Positions 34,531 to 43,726 are shown, counted from the stretch's first letter. The stretch: DNA of 64,000 nucleotides from Paenisporosarcina sp. OV554 (GCF_003058165.1 NZ_QBUC01000002.1:186001-250000); one strand, 5' to 3'. The notes: generated from the sequence alone by a model not told the origin. Translations and numbers: made by a program.

Positions 34531-35811
34531 ATGCCGATCAATATGCCTGCCAGCTTGACGAAAGACTTAGCGCTGACAGTATACAATGATGGGTTTGCTC
34601 TAGTTCAAGAAATCCGCTCAATTCCTCCACTTTCAGACGATCACGTCGTTTATTATTTAGACGTTCCACAACTGATTGAAACGAATTCAGTGCAGGTGAA
34701 AGGTTTAAAAGTCACGGAGCTTACCTATGAATACGACCTGGCGGATCGATTAAAGTTACTAGAAAAGTATGTTGGACATGAAATCAGGCTCGTCAATAAG
34801 AAAACGGGCGAAGGAAAAGCCTATCTTTTGTTAAGTGCGCAAAATGGGCTGGTTCTCGCAGACATGCAGACACAGGAAATCGTTCTCGACGCAGAAGGTG
34901 AGATTCGATTGCCAGATGGCTCGGAAGAAGTAACGTTTAAACCCACACTAGTGTGGCGCGTCAAGGAGCAGACTGCTGAAGACACGCGTGTAACGTATTT
35001 AACGCGTGGACTTAGTTGGGATGCAGATTATGTGGCACAAGTCAGAGAAAATGATTTCGATTTGACTGGGTGGGTCACGTTAACCAACAACTCAGGCATA
35101 CCGTATCAAGAAGCGAAAGTGAAATTAATGGCGGGTAAAGTAAATCGTGCATCAAGTCGCATGCAAAAAACGACGCTATACGAGCAAAATTCAATGGAAC
35201 CCGAACGACAAGCTTTTGCCGATTATTATTTATATACCCTGCCTGAAAAACTGACACTGAAGAATCGTCAGCAAAAACAAGTTCAACTCTTTTCTGCCTA
35301 TCAAATCAAATTCCATACGGTCTATGAAGTGGATGCCTATAGCGACCATCCAACGGTGTACTTTACTTTCCGAAACGATGCGGCAAACGGGTTGGGTTTC
35401 CCACTTCCTAAAGGAAGATTCAAATTGTACAAAGAAAATCCGAAAGATGGGTCTTCTGAATTTATCGGGGAAGATTTCATTCCACATACAGCAGTGGGTG
35501 AATTGGTCCGCATTAAATCAGGTGAAGCGTTTGATATCACGGTGGAAAGTGAAGTCGTTGCGGAATACAAGAAAGACGGCTATGAATTTGAGGAAGTCGA
35601 ATACTTGATCCGCAATCAAAAAGATCAGCCGATTGAACTGATCATCAACCACGGCACAAGTAACGGTATATTTGATGTGGTCGAATCAACCCACCCTTGG
35701 AAACGGAAAGATGACGATATACAAATCTTTGTCCCTGTACCAGCAAAATCTGAAGTGAAAGTGGCATTTACCATTCGGTATGACCGAAAGCATGATGTAA
35801 AGGTGAATTAA
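34531..35811 (+). CDS. DUF4139 domain-containing protein
   Basis: A 426-aa beta-rich cytosolic-looking protein with no signal peptide. The N-terminal block ALTVYNDGFALVQEIR..L..GDH and the mid-part VTYLTRGLSWDADYVAQV, then TLTNNSGIPYQEAKVKLMAG, match the DUF4139 fold seen in many bacteria. The biochemical role is unknown. ATG with a GAGGAGGGG site. An extended -10 (TGATATACT, 34494-34502) lies 29 bp upstream. The metallophosphoesterase follows after 4 bp. Confidence 0.82.
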   Translation: MPINMPASLTKDLALTVYNDGFALVQEIRSIPPLSDDHVVYYLDVPQLIETNSVQVKGLKVTELTYEYDLADRLKLLEKYVGHEIRLVNKKTGEGKAYLLLSAQNGLVLADMQTQEIVLDAEGEIRLPDGSEEVTFKPTLVWRVKEQTAEDTRVTYLTRGLSWDADYVAQVRENDFDLTGWVTLTNNSGIPYQEAKVKLMAGKVNRASSRMQKTTLYEQNSMEPERQAFADYYLYTLPEKLTLKNRQQKQVQLFSAYQIKFHTVYEVDAYSDHPTVYFTFRNDAANGLGFPLPKGRFKLYKENPKDGSSEFIGEDFIPHTAVGELVRIKSGEAFDITVESEVVAEYKKDGYEFEEVEYLIRNQKDQPIELIINHGTSNGIFDVVESTHPWKRKDDDIQIFVPVPAKSEVKVAFTIRYDRKHDVKVN

Positions 35812-35815
35812 AAAC

Positions 35816-36907
35816 ATGAAAAGAATCAGCATAGGCACTTTAATCCTTACAATTTATACACTACTTGTTTATTATTTTGGCTTTAACACGTACCAGTGGC
35901 TTCAAACATGGAACTTACCTATTCACCCAGTATTGTTTGGCTTTTTGTGGTTCCTACTGGCATTTGGTTACATCATCGGAAAGTTCAGTCATGGATTGAA
36001 ATATTTCAGTATGATTGGATCTTATTGGTTTATCGTGATGCAGTACGGTGTGATTTTGTTCCCAATAACTTCAATTATTTATTTGCTTTGGCCATCTCAG
36101 CAAACCATATTTATTGTAGGAAATGTGGTGGCCTTTGTCTTCTTACTTATTTTTATAGCAGGAACATACATGGCGTTTTCTCCAGTTGTTCGCCATAAAA
36201 CGATTCGTATCAACAAGGATTCTGGTTCCCATCGCGACTTAAAGTTGGTACTAGCTTCTGATTTCCACTTAGGCCTTCTTTCAAACAAAAAGCATTTGCA
36301 ACGGTTTGTGAATTTGGCCAATAAAGAGAAGCCTGATGTGGTGTTGCTTGCAGGGGATTTGGTGGATGATGATCCGATTTGGTTTGTGAGTGATGGGATG
36401 TCTCCAGTCATGAGGCAATTGAAAACGACTCACGGCGTTTATGGGGTTGTTGGCAATCATGAGTATTATGGACGGAAAATCCCGCTATTGGTAGATGAAA
36501 TGAGAGAAGCGGGCGTCCAGATGTTGTTAGATGAAACCATTTGCATTGAAAATGCGTTCTATGTAACGGGTAGGGAAGATGCCACGAATGGCAAGCGAAA
36601 GTCTTTGGCGAATTTGAAGCCAGAGAAGAGTGAACTACCTTGGTTCGTAATGGATCATACACCTTTTGATTTAAAGACACCAAGCGAGCTAGGTGTAGAT
36701 GTGCATGTTTCAGGGCATACGCACCGCGGACAAATGTGGCCAAATCACTTGTTTACACGTCGTTTATTCGAGCTTGATTACGGGTATAAACTTAAGAGTT
36801 TGATGCACGCTTTTGTGTCATCGGGTTTTGGATTTTGGGGGCCACCGCTTCGATTAGGCTCTCGTTCAGAGCTTTGGTCGATTACTGTCACGTTTTCGAC
36901 GAAATAA
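35816..36907 (+). CDS. Membrane-anchored calcineurin-like metallophosphoesterase
   Basis: A 363-aa protein. Four N-terminal helices (residues 5-125) are followed by a metallophosphoesterase domain with all metal motifs: LASDFHLG (D-x-H), LLAGDLVDDD (GD), VVGNHEYY (GNH[ED]), and MDHTPFDL plus VSGHTHRGQ (GH.H). YkuE/YaeI-type relatives act on lipid or nucleotide phosphates at the membrane, but the substrate cannot be named from sequence. It is coupled to the DUF4139 gene upstream. Confidence 0.9.
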   Translation: MKRISIGTLILTIYTLLVYYFGFNTYQWLQTWNLPIHPVLFGFLWFLLAFGYIIGKFSHGLKYFSMIGSYWFIVMQYGVILFPITSIIYLLWPSQQTIFIVGNVVAFVFLLIFIAGTYMAFSPVVRHKTIRINKDSGSHRDLKLVLASDFHLGLLSNKKHLQRFVNLANKEKPDVVLLAGDLVDDDPIWFVSDGMSPVMRQLKTTHGVYGVVGNHEYYGRKIPLLVDEMREAGVQMLLDETICIENAFYVTGREDATNGKRKSLANLKPEKSELPWFVMDHTPFDLKTPSELGVDVHVSGHTHRGQMWPNHLFTRRLFELDYGYKLKSLMHAFVSSGFGFWGPPLRLGSRSELWSITVTFSTK

Positions 36908-36974
36908 ACTGGGAAAAGTTGCGTAAGATTGTTACGATAGAACATAGAGAAAATTTTTTGGTTGGAGGCTGGAC

Positions 36975-37586
36975 ATGGAAACCTGGATTACCGATATAAT
37001 GAGCCAGTACGGATACTTAGGTATATTCTTGCTTATTATGCTTGAAAATATTTTCCCACCTATTCCGTCAGAAGTGATTTTGACGTTTGGTGGAGCTATG
37101 ACGGCAAAAACAGATATGACCGTAATGGGTGTTATTTTGATTTCGACTGCAGGTTCTGTCGCAGGGGCTGTGATTCTTTATGGAATCGGTCGAATGGTGG
37201 ATGTAAAACGCTTGGAGAAAATCGTGGATCGTTATGGACGTGTTTTACGTTTAACGAGAAAAGACATTTACAAAGCAGATAGCTGGTTTGATAAATATGG
37301 CATTTGGACGGTATTATTTTGCCGCTTGATTCCATTGATTCGTAGCTTAATTTCGATTCCTGCCGGGATGGCGAATATGAAGTTTGGATTATTTTTGTTA
37401 TTTACAACATTAGGAACACTTATTTGGAATACGATTTTAGTAACAGTTGGAGCGGCTGTAGGCGATAACTGGGAATCAATCGTAGGCGTTATGGACGTGT
37501 ATTCTAATATTGTGTACTTATTGATTGTCATTGCTGGACTTGCCGTGATTTGGTGGTATTTACAATTCCGAAAAAAAAGAGCATAA
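36975..37586 (+). CDS. DedA-family membrane protein
   Basis: A 203-aa DedA/VTT protein. Motifs are ENIFPPIPSEVILTFGGAM (re-entrant loop with the acidic residue), FCRLIPLIRSLISIPAGMANM and GTLIWNTILVTVG. DedA proteins include UptA, which recycles undecaprenyl phosphate across the membrane. The uppP gene starts 9 bp downstream, so a lipid-carrier flippase role is a sensible inference. Confidence 0.9.
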   Translation: METWITDIMSQYGYLGIFLLIMLENIFPPIPSEVILTFGGAMTAKTDMTVMGVILISTAGSVAGAVILYGIGRMVDVKRLEKIVDRYGRVLRLTRKDIYKADSWFDKYGIWTVLFCRLIPLIRSLISIPAGMANMKFGLFLLFTTLGTLIWNTILVTVGAAVGDNWESIVGVMDVYSNIVYLLIVIAGLAVIWWYLQFRKKRA

Positions 37587-37595
37587 GGAGATATT

Positions 37596-38423
37596 ATGGA
37601 ACTATTTGATTTACTGAAAGCGTTACTACTAGGGTTTGTGGAAGGGATGACGGAGTTCGCTCCTGTTTCTTCTACTGGGCATTTAATTATTGTTGATGAT
37701 ATGTGGTTAAAAACTTCTGAGTTTCTTGGGAAATCTTCAGCCAACTCGTTTAAAATTTTTATTCAGCTTGGATCGATTCTTGCAGTTATCGTGGTTTTTT
37801 GGAAGCGATTATTTAGTCTTGTTGGACTTTACAAAATTAAAGACGTAACGCCAGGATCCCAGTTGAAACTATCACATGTTATCGTGGGTTTAATTCCAGC
37901 GGGTGTGCTAGGTTTATTGTTTGAAGATTTTATCGATGAGAATTTATTCTCTGTTAAAACGGTATTAATTGGCTTAGTTATCGGAGCCTTCTTAATGCTT
38001 GCAGCCGATAAATTTGGACCGAAAGTACCGAAAACGCAAACGTTGGATCAAATTACATATAAGCAAGCTTTCACTGTAGGGCTTGTACAATGTTTCTCGT
38101 TATGGCCAGGTTTTTCTCGTTCAGGGGCGACCATTTCGGGTGGTGTATTGTTCGGTATGAGTCATCGTACGGCTGCAGATTTTACGTTTATTATGGCCGT
38201 GCCAATTATGTTCGGAGCTAGTTTCTTGTCATTATTAAAGAACTGGGGAGACATTAGGCCTGATGATCTATCGTTTTATGTTGTTGGTTTCATAAGTGCT
38301 TTTGTTTTCGCACTCATTTCTATTAAGTTCTTCTTGAAGTTAGTTGAATATTTGAAGTTAACGCCATTTGCGATTTATCGTTTGGTATTAGCTGCTGTGC
38401 TAGCGGTTATAATTTATTTCTAA
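37596..38423 (+). CDS. uppP: Undecaprenyl-diphosphatase
   Basis: A 275-aa polytopic BacA/UppP enzyme that removes a phosphate from undecaprenyl pyrophosphate to regenerate the peptidoglycan lipid carrier; it confers bacitracin resistance. The catalytic (E/Q)XXXE region EGMTEFAPVSSTGHL and PGxSRSxxT motif WPGFSRSGATISGGV are complete. RBS AAGGAG. It forms a two-gene operon with dedA and ends at a terminator. Confidence 0.96.
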   Translation: MELFDLLKALLLGFVEGMTEFAPVSSTGHLIIVDDMWLKTSEFLGKSSANSFKIFIQLGSILAVIVVFWKRLFSLVGLYKIKDVTPGSQLKLSHVIVGLIPAGVLGLLFEDFIDENLFSVKTVLIGLVIGAFLMLAADKFGPKVPKTQTLDQITYKQAFTVGLVQCFSLWPGFSRSGATISGGVLFGMSHRTAADFTFIMAVPIMFGASFLSLLKNWGDIRPDDLSFYVVGFISAFVFALISIKFFLKLVEYLKLTPFAIYRLVLAAVLAVIIYF

Positions 38424-38431
38424 GTGATTCG

Positions 38432-38459
38432 AAGGCGGTCTCAAATTGAGGCCGCTTTT
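38432..38459 (+). terminator. Terminator of dedA-uppP
   Basis: GCGG.CTCAA pairs with TTGAG.CCGC and is followed by TTTTT. Confidence 0.9.
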
Positions 38460-38516
38460 TGTGTGGGAAAAATGTAGTTTTCTATGTTTCGTGAATAGAA
38501 TCGGGTAAATCACGTA

Positions 38517-38700
38517 TAGTCGACAAAGAACCGCTCATAGTCGACACGAAAGCAATCATAGACGACAAAAATCCGCGCGTAGTCGACACATAAACGCTCA
38601 TAGAAATGGCAAATCAAAGAACCGCTCATAGTCGACACGAAAGCGATCATAGACGACAAAAATCCGCGTGTAGTCGACACAAAACCGCTCATAGAAGTAA
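38517..38700. repeat. 21-bp-period intergenic array (TAGTCGACA core)
   Basis: Nine TAG-anchored units start at 38517, 38538, 38559, 38580, 38601, 38629, 38650, 38671 and 38692. Every step is 21 bp except one of 28. Units 2-4 and 6-8 are also near-identical in order, so an approximately 85-bp block has been duplicated. The array lies between the uppP terminator and the next gene. Sequence between cores varies. No gene is supported inside it. Confidence 0.95.
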
Positions 38701-38759
38701 ATGAGGTTGCAGGAAGGTAGCTTTTCACTGTCGAATAGGATGATAAAGAAGGTGAGTAA

Positions 38760-39539
38760 GTGGATATACAATCATATGTGAATGATATTACGACGGTCTT
38801 TGTGGATGAATTACATGATGATTTGGTTGGTGTTTATTTACATGGTTCCTTAGCAATGGGGTGTTTTAATCCAGTGACAAGCGATGTTGATATGTTGGTT
38901 ATTTGTTCAACAGAAATGACTAACGATACGAAAAAAATCATCATTAAAAGGTTGTTGAGTTTAACACAAGGAAATCGGAATCAATTGGAAATGAGTATCG
39001 TGTTAGAGAGGAATGTAAAAGATTTTGTTTATCCTACACCCTTTGAGCTGCATTATTTTCATCCTAACTATTTAATAGATGAAAATTATGTTTGCGGTGG
39101 TGAAGGATTTTATGACCCGGATTTAGCTGGACATATGGTTGTAACGTATCATCGAGGTGTGACTTTAAGTGGTGGAGAGATAAAAAATGTTTTTACCCCG
39201 ATAGCTCGGCGGTATTATATTGAATCGATTTTTAATGATATTGAGGACGCCCAAAAACTCATAATTAAAAACCCTGTCTATTTTACGCTTAACCTCTGTA
39301 GAGTTTTGTATTTCCTTAAAGAAGGAAAGGTTGCATCGAAAAGAGAAGGTGGAGAATGGGGAATAAGAAATCTACCTGAAGATTTTAAAACAATTGTGGA
39401 ACAGTGTTTGGCTGTATATAACGGTTCAGCGAAAGATATTTACATAGGTAGTAATGAAATCGTCCACTTTGCCACGTGGATGTTGAGCGAATGCAAACAA
39501 TTGAGAAAAGAGGAAGGAAAAAATGAAAGAGACAATTAG
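38760..39539 (+). CDS. Aminoglycoside nucleotidyltransferase-like protein (AadA/DUF4111 type)
   Basis: A 259-aa protein from GTG 38760, with GAAGGTG upstream. The N-terminal nucleotidyltransferase motif is GVYLHGSLAMGCFNPVTSDVD (GS-x-DxD), followed by LELHYFHPNY-like and NPVYFTLNLCRVLYFLKEG blocks, as in ANT(3'')/ANT(9)-type enzymes. Those adenylate spectinomycin or streptomycin. Chromosomal homologues in Bacilli are often of unknown substrate, so resistance is possible but not shown. It overlaps the next gene by 17 bp. Confidence 0.85.
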   Translation: MDIQSYVNDITTVFVDELHDDLVGVYLHGSLAMGCFNPVTSDVDMLVICSTEMTNDTKKIIIKRLLSLTQGNRNQLEMSIVLERNVKDFVYPTPFELHYFHPNYLIDENYVCGGEGFYDPDLAGHMVVTYHRGVTLSGGEIKNVFTPIARRYYIESIFNDIEDAQKLIIKNPVYFTLNLCRVLYFLKEGKVASKREGGEWGIRNLPEDFKTIVEQCLAVYNGSAKDIYIGSNEIVHFATWMLSECKQLRKEEGKNERDN

Positions 39540-39978
39540 TATTAATCACCGGTCTATAGCCATGCAGTTGTTTAATGAAACATGGGATTTAATCGAGAAA
39601 AAAGATCGTACCGGAGATGAGGATTCACAAATGCTTGAGAAGGCATACGCGTCACTTTATCATTGGCGCCAAGTTGGCACAAGACTCAATTTAGCTAGAG
39701 GATATTGGCAAGTCTCTCGTGTGCATGCCATTCTCGGTCAAGGGGATGTAGCTTTCTTTTACGGCATTACAGGCGTTGAACTATGTGAAGTTGAAGGATT
39801 TGGAGATTTTGATTTAGCTTTCGCTTATGAATCAGTGGCTCGTGCAGAAAAATGCCGAGGAAACACGGAGTCTATGGACACTTGGATCGAAAGAGGACAA
39901 ACAGCAGCGGAAAAGATCTCAAAAGAACAAGATAAAAAATATTTTTTAAGTGAATTAGTGAGTGTTGATAAGGGTTAA
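39523..39978 (+). CDS. Hypothetical alpha-helical protein
   Basis: A 151-aa soluble, helical protein. The pairs YHWRQVGTRLNLARGYWQVSRVHAILGQ and LAFAYESVARAEKCRGN look like TPR-type helix repeats. I recognise no named family. ATG with GAGGAAGGAAAA. It overlaps the nucleotidyltransferase gene by 17 bp, so the two are probably co-translated and may be functionally linked. Confidence 0.72.
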   Translation: MKETISINHRSIAMQLFNETWDLIEKKDRTGDEDSQMLEKAYASLYHWRQVGTRLNLARGYWQVSRVHAILGQGDVAFFYGITGVELCEVEGFGDFDLAFAYESVARAEKCRGNTESMDTWIERGQTAAEKISKEQDKKYFLSELVSVDKG

Positions 39979-40014
39979 GTGAATTCAAAGGCTATTCGTC
40001 TATTGAATGAGAAA

Positions 40015-40092
40015 ACACAATATGTTAGATTTATATTTGAATAAAACACAATATGTTAGATTTATATTTGAATAAAACACAATATATAGTAT
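40015..40092 (+). promoter_or_regulatory. Three NrdR-like boxes at 31-bp spacing
   Basis: A 31-bp unit is tandemly repeated: ACACAATATGTTAGAT at 40015 and 40046, then ACACAATATATAGTAT at 40077. The third copy matches 15 of 16 positions of the NrdR box as I recall it (ACACWATATATWGTGT). The first two keep the left half. A 31-bp spacing, about three helical turns, is typical of paired NrdR boxes. The third box overlaps a -10-like TATAGT (40085-40090). The target is the nrd operon. Confidence 0.75.
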
Positions 40093-40101
40093 GTAAACGA
40101 G

Positions 40102-40255
40102 AAAATGGTACCAGTAATGGTTTAATAGGGAATTCGGTGAAATACCGAAGCTGTCCCCGCAACTGTAAGTGCGAACGACTGTACAAAGTCCACTGTGTAA
40201 CGACACGGGAAGGCGTATGGAAGGCTGATGCACGAGCCAGGAGACCTGCCATTTT
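40102..40255 (+). promoter_or_regulatory. Cobalamin (B12) riboswitch
   Basis: Class-defining segments are seen in order: TTTAATAGGGAA, CGGTG..A..CCG, AGCTGTCCCCGCAACTGTAA, a CCACTG block, GGGAAGGCGT, and the terminal GATGCACGAGCCAGGAGACCTGCC. The outer helix pairs AAAATGG (40102-40108) with CCATTTT (40249-40255). It lies upstream of the ribonucleotide reductase genes and is followed by a terminator, so adenosylcobalamin should repress them. Confidence 0.96.
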
Positions 40256-40370
40256 TTCTTAAGCATCACTTTCTTCGGGGGTTGAGGAGTGGAAGCGAGC
40301 TATCAGTAGCGAGCGGTATTTCATTTTTCTCGCTAACCACTTTAACTCCTTTCCATTCTAATATCATGAG

Positions 40371-40409
40371 CGATGGCTCAGCCGAAAAGGCTGATTCATC
40401 GTTTTTTTT
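40371..40409 (+). terminator. Riboswitch-linked terminator upstream of nrdA
   Basis: CGATG..TCAGCC and GGCTGA..CATCG form a stem with a GAAA-type loop, followed by eight T residues. It lies 115 bp after the aptamer and 40 bp before nrdA. Confidence 0.92.
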
Positions 40410-40449
40410 GTGTTTATAAAATTGGGCTTTAGGAAGGGGAAAATACCAT

Positions 40450-42672
40450 ATGCAAAAGGTATTATCAAAAAAAGAAAATAACATTGATCAGTTATATACA
40501 TTGTTTACAAGAGAGCAGTTAGTACCATTATTGCGTGCACATGAGAAGTGGATGAAGAAAAATCCTAATGCCACGGATGCACAGTGGTCACAAGCAATGG
40601 TGTTAGAATCTCTCAGCCATTTGGACGAGGAGGAGCCATTTTGGACATTCGTAGCAGCACGTATTTATTTAGTACAAGTTTACAGCGAAATGGCCATTTT
40701 ACGAAGCTGTTCAGTTGATGAAGTTTACGCAGATTTTTATAAACTTCTTACTCGTTTAGCTGACAAAGGGCTATATGATGCTCGACTTCTTCAAGCTTAT
40801 ACAAAAGAAGAAATCACAACACTAGGTGAAATACTTGAACCAGAGCGTGACTCGCTTTTTACATATATCGGCTTAAAAACGTTAATGGACCGCTACGTGG
40901 CAAGAGATTTTGATAAAACGTCAGCTGAGCTTCCTCAAGAACGCTGGCTCATCATCGCCATGACATTAATGCAAAATGAATCAATGAATCGCTTAGAAAA
41001 AGTGAAAGAAGCATATTGGGCGATGAGTCATTTATATATGACGGTGGCAACACCAACACTTTCTAATGCAGGCAAGCCGCATGGTCAGTTATCAAGCTGT
41101 TTTATTGATACGGTAGATGATAGTTTGCAAGGAATTTATGACTCCAACACGGATGTTGCGACATTATCAAAATATGGCGGTGGTATTGGTATTTACATGG
41201 GGAAAGTGCGTAGCCGTGGTTCCTCAATTCGTGGATTTAAAGGTGCTTCAAGTGGTGTCATGCCTTGGATTAAACAATTGAACAATACAGCTGTTAGCGT
41301 GGATCAACTCGGTCAGCGACAAGGAGCGATTGCCGTTTATTTAGATGTTTGGCACAAGGATATTTTACCGTTCTTGGATTTGAAATTAAATAACGGGGAT
41401 GAGAGAATGCGTGCTCATGATATTTTTACAGGTGTAAGCTTGCCAGATATTTTTATGGAGAAAGTACAAGCTCGGGAGGAATGGACCCTATTTGATCCAC
41501 ATGAAGTCCGCACCGTGATGGGTTATTCTCTAGAAGATTCCTACGATGAAAAGCGGGGGAAGGGATCGTTCCGTGATAAATATCAAGCTTGTGTTGATGA
41601 CAATCGTTTATCTAGAGAAGTTGTCCCGGCAATCGATATCATGAAACGAATCATGCGCAGTCAACTTGAAACGGGTGTCCCGTTTATGTTTTACCGTGAC
41701 GAAGTGAATCGAATGAATACAAATAAACATGAAGGCATGATTTATAGCAGTAACTTATGTACAGAAATTTTTCAAAACATGAGTGCTACGGAATTTGAGT
41801 CGATTACGATTGAAGATGATGTCATTGTGACACGCCGTAAACCTGGTGATTTTGTCGTCTGTAATTTGTCTTCAATCAACTTAGGGAAAGCAGTGCCAGC
41901 TGGCGTCTTAAAGCGTCTGATCGCCGTGCAAGTTCGCATGCTCGACAATGTCATTGATTTGAATATGATTCCTGTCCCGCAAGCTGAACGGACAAACGCG
42001 AGATACCGGGGAATCGGTCTTGGCACATTTGGTTGGCATCACTTATTAGCATTAAAATCTATCCGCTGGGAATCAGATGAAGCCGTAGAGTTTGCGGATG
42101 AATTATACGAAGAAATAGCGTATTTAACCATCGAAGCATCGATGAATTTATCAAGGGAAAAAGGACCGTATCCATTATTTAAGGGTTCAGGTTTCCAAAA
42201 TGGTGAGTACTTCGAATCTCGGGCTTATATATCAAAAAAATGGCGTGAACTTCGCTTTGAAGTAGCGATGAATGGGATGCGAAATGGCTACTTAATGGCC
42301 GTTGCACCGAATTCATCTACTTCGATTTTAGCAGGAAGCACCGCTAGTATTGACCCTATTTTCCAAAAGAGTTATTCAGAAGAAAAGAAAGACTATAAAA
42401 TTCCAGTAACCGTGCCGGATTTAAATCAAGATACTACTTGGTTCTACAAATCAGCGTATTTCATCGATCAACACTGGACGTTAAAACAGAACGCTGCTCG
42501 TCAACGTCATATTGACCAAGGGGTATCGTTGAATTTATATGTCCAAAATACAATCAAAGCGAAAGAATTGCTTGATTTACATTTAGATGCGTGGGCAAGG
42601 GGATTGAAGACAACATACTACGTACGTTCAACATCGATTGAATTAATGGAATGTGAATCTTGCTCAAGCTAA
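40450..42672 (+). CDS. nrdA: Class I ribonucleotide reductase alpha subunit
   Basis: A 740-aa catalytic subunit that reduces ribonucleoside diphosphates. The three active-site cysteines are in HGQLSSCFIDT, YSSNLCTEIFQ and FVVCNLSSINLGK. The radical-transfer and loop motifs MRNGYLMAVAPNSSTSILAGST are present, and the C-terminal redox pair lies in ECESCSS. The N-terminus shows no clear ATP-cone, so allosteric activity control may be missing. The Tyr pair near the C-terminus (TTYYVR) is kept. RBS AGGAAGGGGA. It overlaps the upstream in-frame extension of nrdB. Confidence 0.95.
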   Translation: MQKVLSKKENNIDQLYTLFTREQLVPLLRAHEKWMKKNPNATDAQWSQAMVLESLSHLDEEEPFWTFVAARIYLVQVYSEMAILRSCSVDEVYADFYKLLTRLADKGLYDARLLQAYTKEEITTLGEILEPERDSLFTYIGLKTLMDRYVARDFDKTSAELPQERWLIIAMTLMQNESMNRLEKVKEAYWAMSHLYMTVATPTLSNAGKPHGQLSSCFIDTVDDSLQGIYDSNTDVATLSKYGGGIGIYMGKVRSRGSSIRGFKGASSGVMPWIKQLNNTAVSVDQLGQRQGAIAVYLDVWHKDILPFLDLKLNNGDERMRAHDIFTGVSLPDIFMEKVQAREEWTLFDPHEVRTVMGYSLEDSYDEKRGKGSFRDKYQACVDDNRLSREVVPAIDIMKRIMRSQLETGVPFMFYRDEVNRMNTNKHEGMIYSSNLCTEIFQNMSATEFESITIEDDVIVTRRKPGDFVVCNLSSINLGKAVPAGVLKRLIAVQVRMLDNVIDLNMIPVPQAERTNARYRGIGLGTFGWHHLLALKSIRWESDEAVEFADELYEEIAYLTIEASMNLSREKGPYPLFKGSGFQNGEYFESRAYISKKWRELRFEVAMNGMRNGYLMAVAPNSSTSILAGSTASIDPIFQKSYSEEKKDYKIPVTVPDLNQDTTWFYKSAYFIDQHWTLKQNAARQRHIDQGVSLNLYVQNTIKAKELLDLHLDAWARGLKTTYYVRSTSIELMECESCSS

Positions 42673-42685
42673 GGGGGAACCATGT

Positions 42686-43726
42686 ATGACGACAATCGAA
42701 AAACGAAAACTTATGGATAAAGATGCACCGAATCGATCAACAGGTATCGTCAATGGTACTTCTTCAAATATTTTAAACTGGGATGATGTCCGATTTAGTT
42801 GGGCATATCCAAAATACAAAAGAATGCTCGGCAACTTTTGGACACCATTTGAAATCAATATGGGTTCAGACGTAAAACAATTCAGTTCCTTAAATGAACC
42901 GGAACGACAAGCATTCTTAAAAATTATCGGCTTATTGGCATTGCTCGACAGTATTCAAACTGACTTTGCTGGAAAAGTGGCAGATTATCTCACTGATTCT
43001 AGTTTGAATGCACTGATGATTATTTTGGCACAACAAGAAGTTATTCATAATCATTCGTACTCATATGTACTATCGAGCTTAGTGTCAAAGGATGAACAAG
43101 ACCGTGTGTTTGATTATTGGCGTACGGAAACCGTTCTTGAAAAGCGCAATGAATTTATCATGAAAGGGTATGAAGAATTTTCCGATAATCCGAATGTGGA
43201 TTCGTTATTAAAAGCGATTGTCTATGATGTCATTTTGGAAGGGTTATTTTTCTATTCAGGTTTTGCATTCTTTTATCATCTGGCCCGTCATCAAAAGATG
43301 GTCGGCACAAGCACGATGATTAACTACATCAACCGAGATGAACAAATTCATGTGGATTTATTCGTGAAAATTTATCAAGAATTGTTACGGGAATATCCTG
43401 AGTACGATACGCCAGAAAGAGCACGTGATGTGGAAGCGATTTTCAAAGAAGCAGCGCTGCTCGAGACTGAATGGGCACGTGAAGTCATTGGAGATCGAAT
43501 AGACGGTCTGGATGTTGAAGATGTGGAAGAATATATTTACTTTTACGCAAATGTTCGCTGTGCCCAACTCGGCTATGAACGTCCATTTCCTGAATATCGT
43601 AAGAATCCATTAAAATGGATCAAAGCCTATGAAGAAGTAGACTTAGGTAAAACCGATTTCTTCGAACAAAAGTCGCGGCAGTACGTCAAAGTAAATGTCC
43701 AAGATAACGGGTTTGATGACTTATGA
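42686..43726 (+). CDS. nrdB: Class I ribonucleotide reductase beta subunit
   Basis: A 346-aa radical-generating subunit with the ferritin-like fold. Metal and radical region motifs are SIQTDFAG, AQQEVIHNHSYSYVLS, DVILEGLFFYSGFAFF and RDEQIHVDLF. The C-terminus DNGFDDL is the peptide that docks into NrdA. The frame is open from 42653, but ATG 42686 with AAGGGGGAACC upstream gives the normal start. It lies 13 bp after nrdA in the same B12/NrdR-controlled operon. Di-iron versus other metal usage is not decided here. Confidence 0.95.
   Translation: MTTIEKRKLMDKDAPNRSTGIVNGTSSNILNWDDVRFSWAYPKYKRMLGNFWTPFEINMGSDVKQFSSLNEPERQAFLKIIGLLALLDSIQTDFAGKVADYLTDSSLNALMIILAQQEVIHNHSYSYVLSSLVSKDEQDRVFDYWRTETVLEKRNEFIMKGYEEFSDNPNVDSLLKAIVYDVILEGLFFYSGFAFFYHLARHQKMVGTSTMINYINRDEQIHVDLFVKIYQELLREYPEYDTPERARDVEAIFKEAALLETEWAREVIGDRIDGLDVEDVEEYIYFYANVRCAQLGYERPFPEYRKNPLKWIKAYEEVDLGKTDFFEQKSRQYVKVNVQDNGFDDL

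Noticed and set aside
38510-38728. 72-aa minus-strand ORF over the 21-bp array
   Set aside because: It has no ribosome site and owes its openness to the in-frame 21-bp repeat.
40015-40092. CRISPR or simple satellite upstream of nrdA
   Set aside because: The 31-bp unit matches NrdR boxes with the spacing expected for that regulator, which explains it better.
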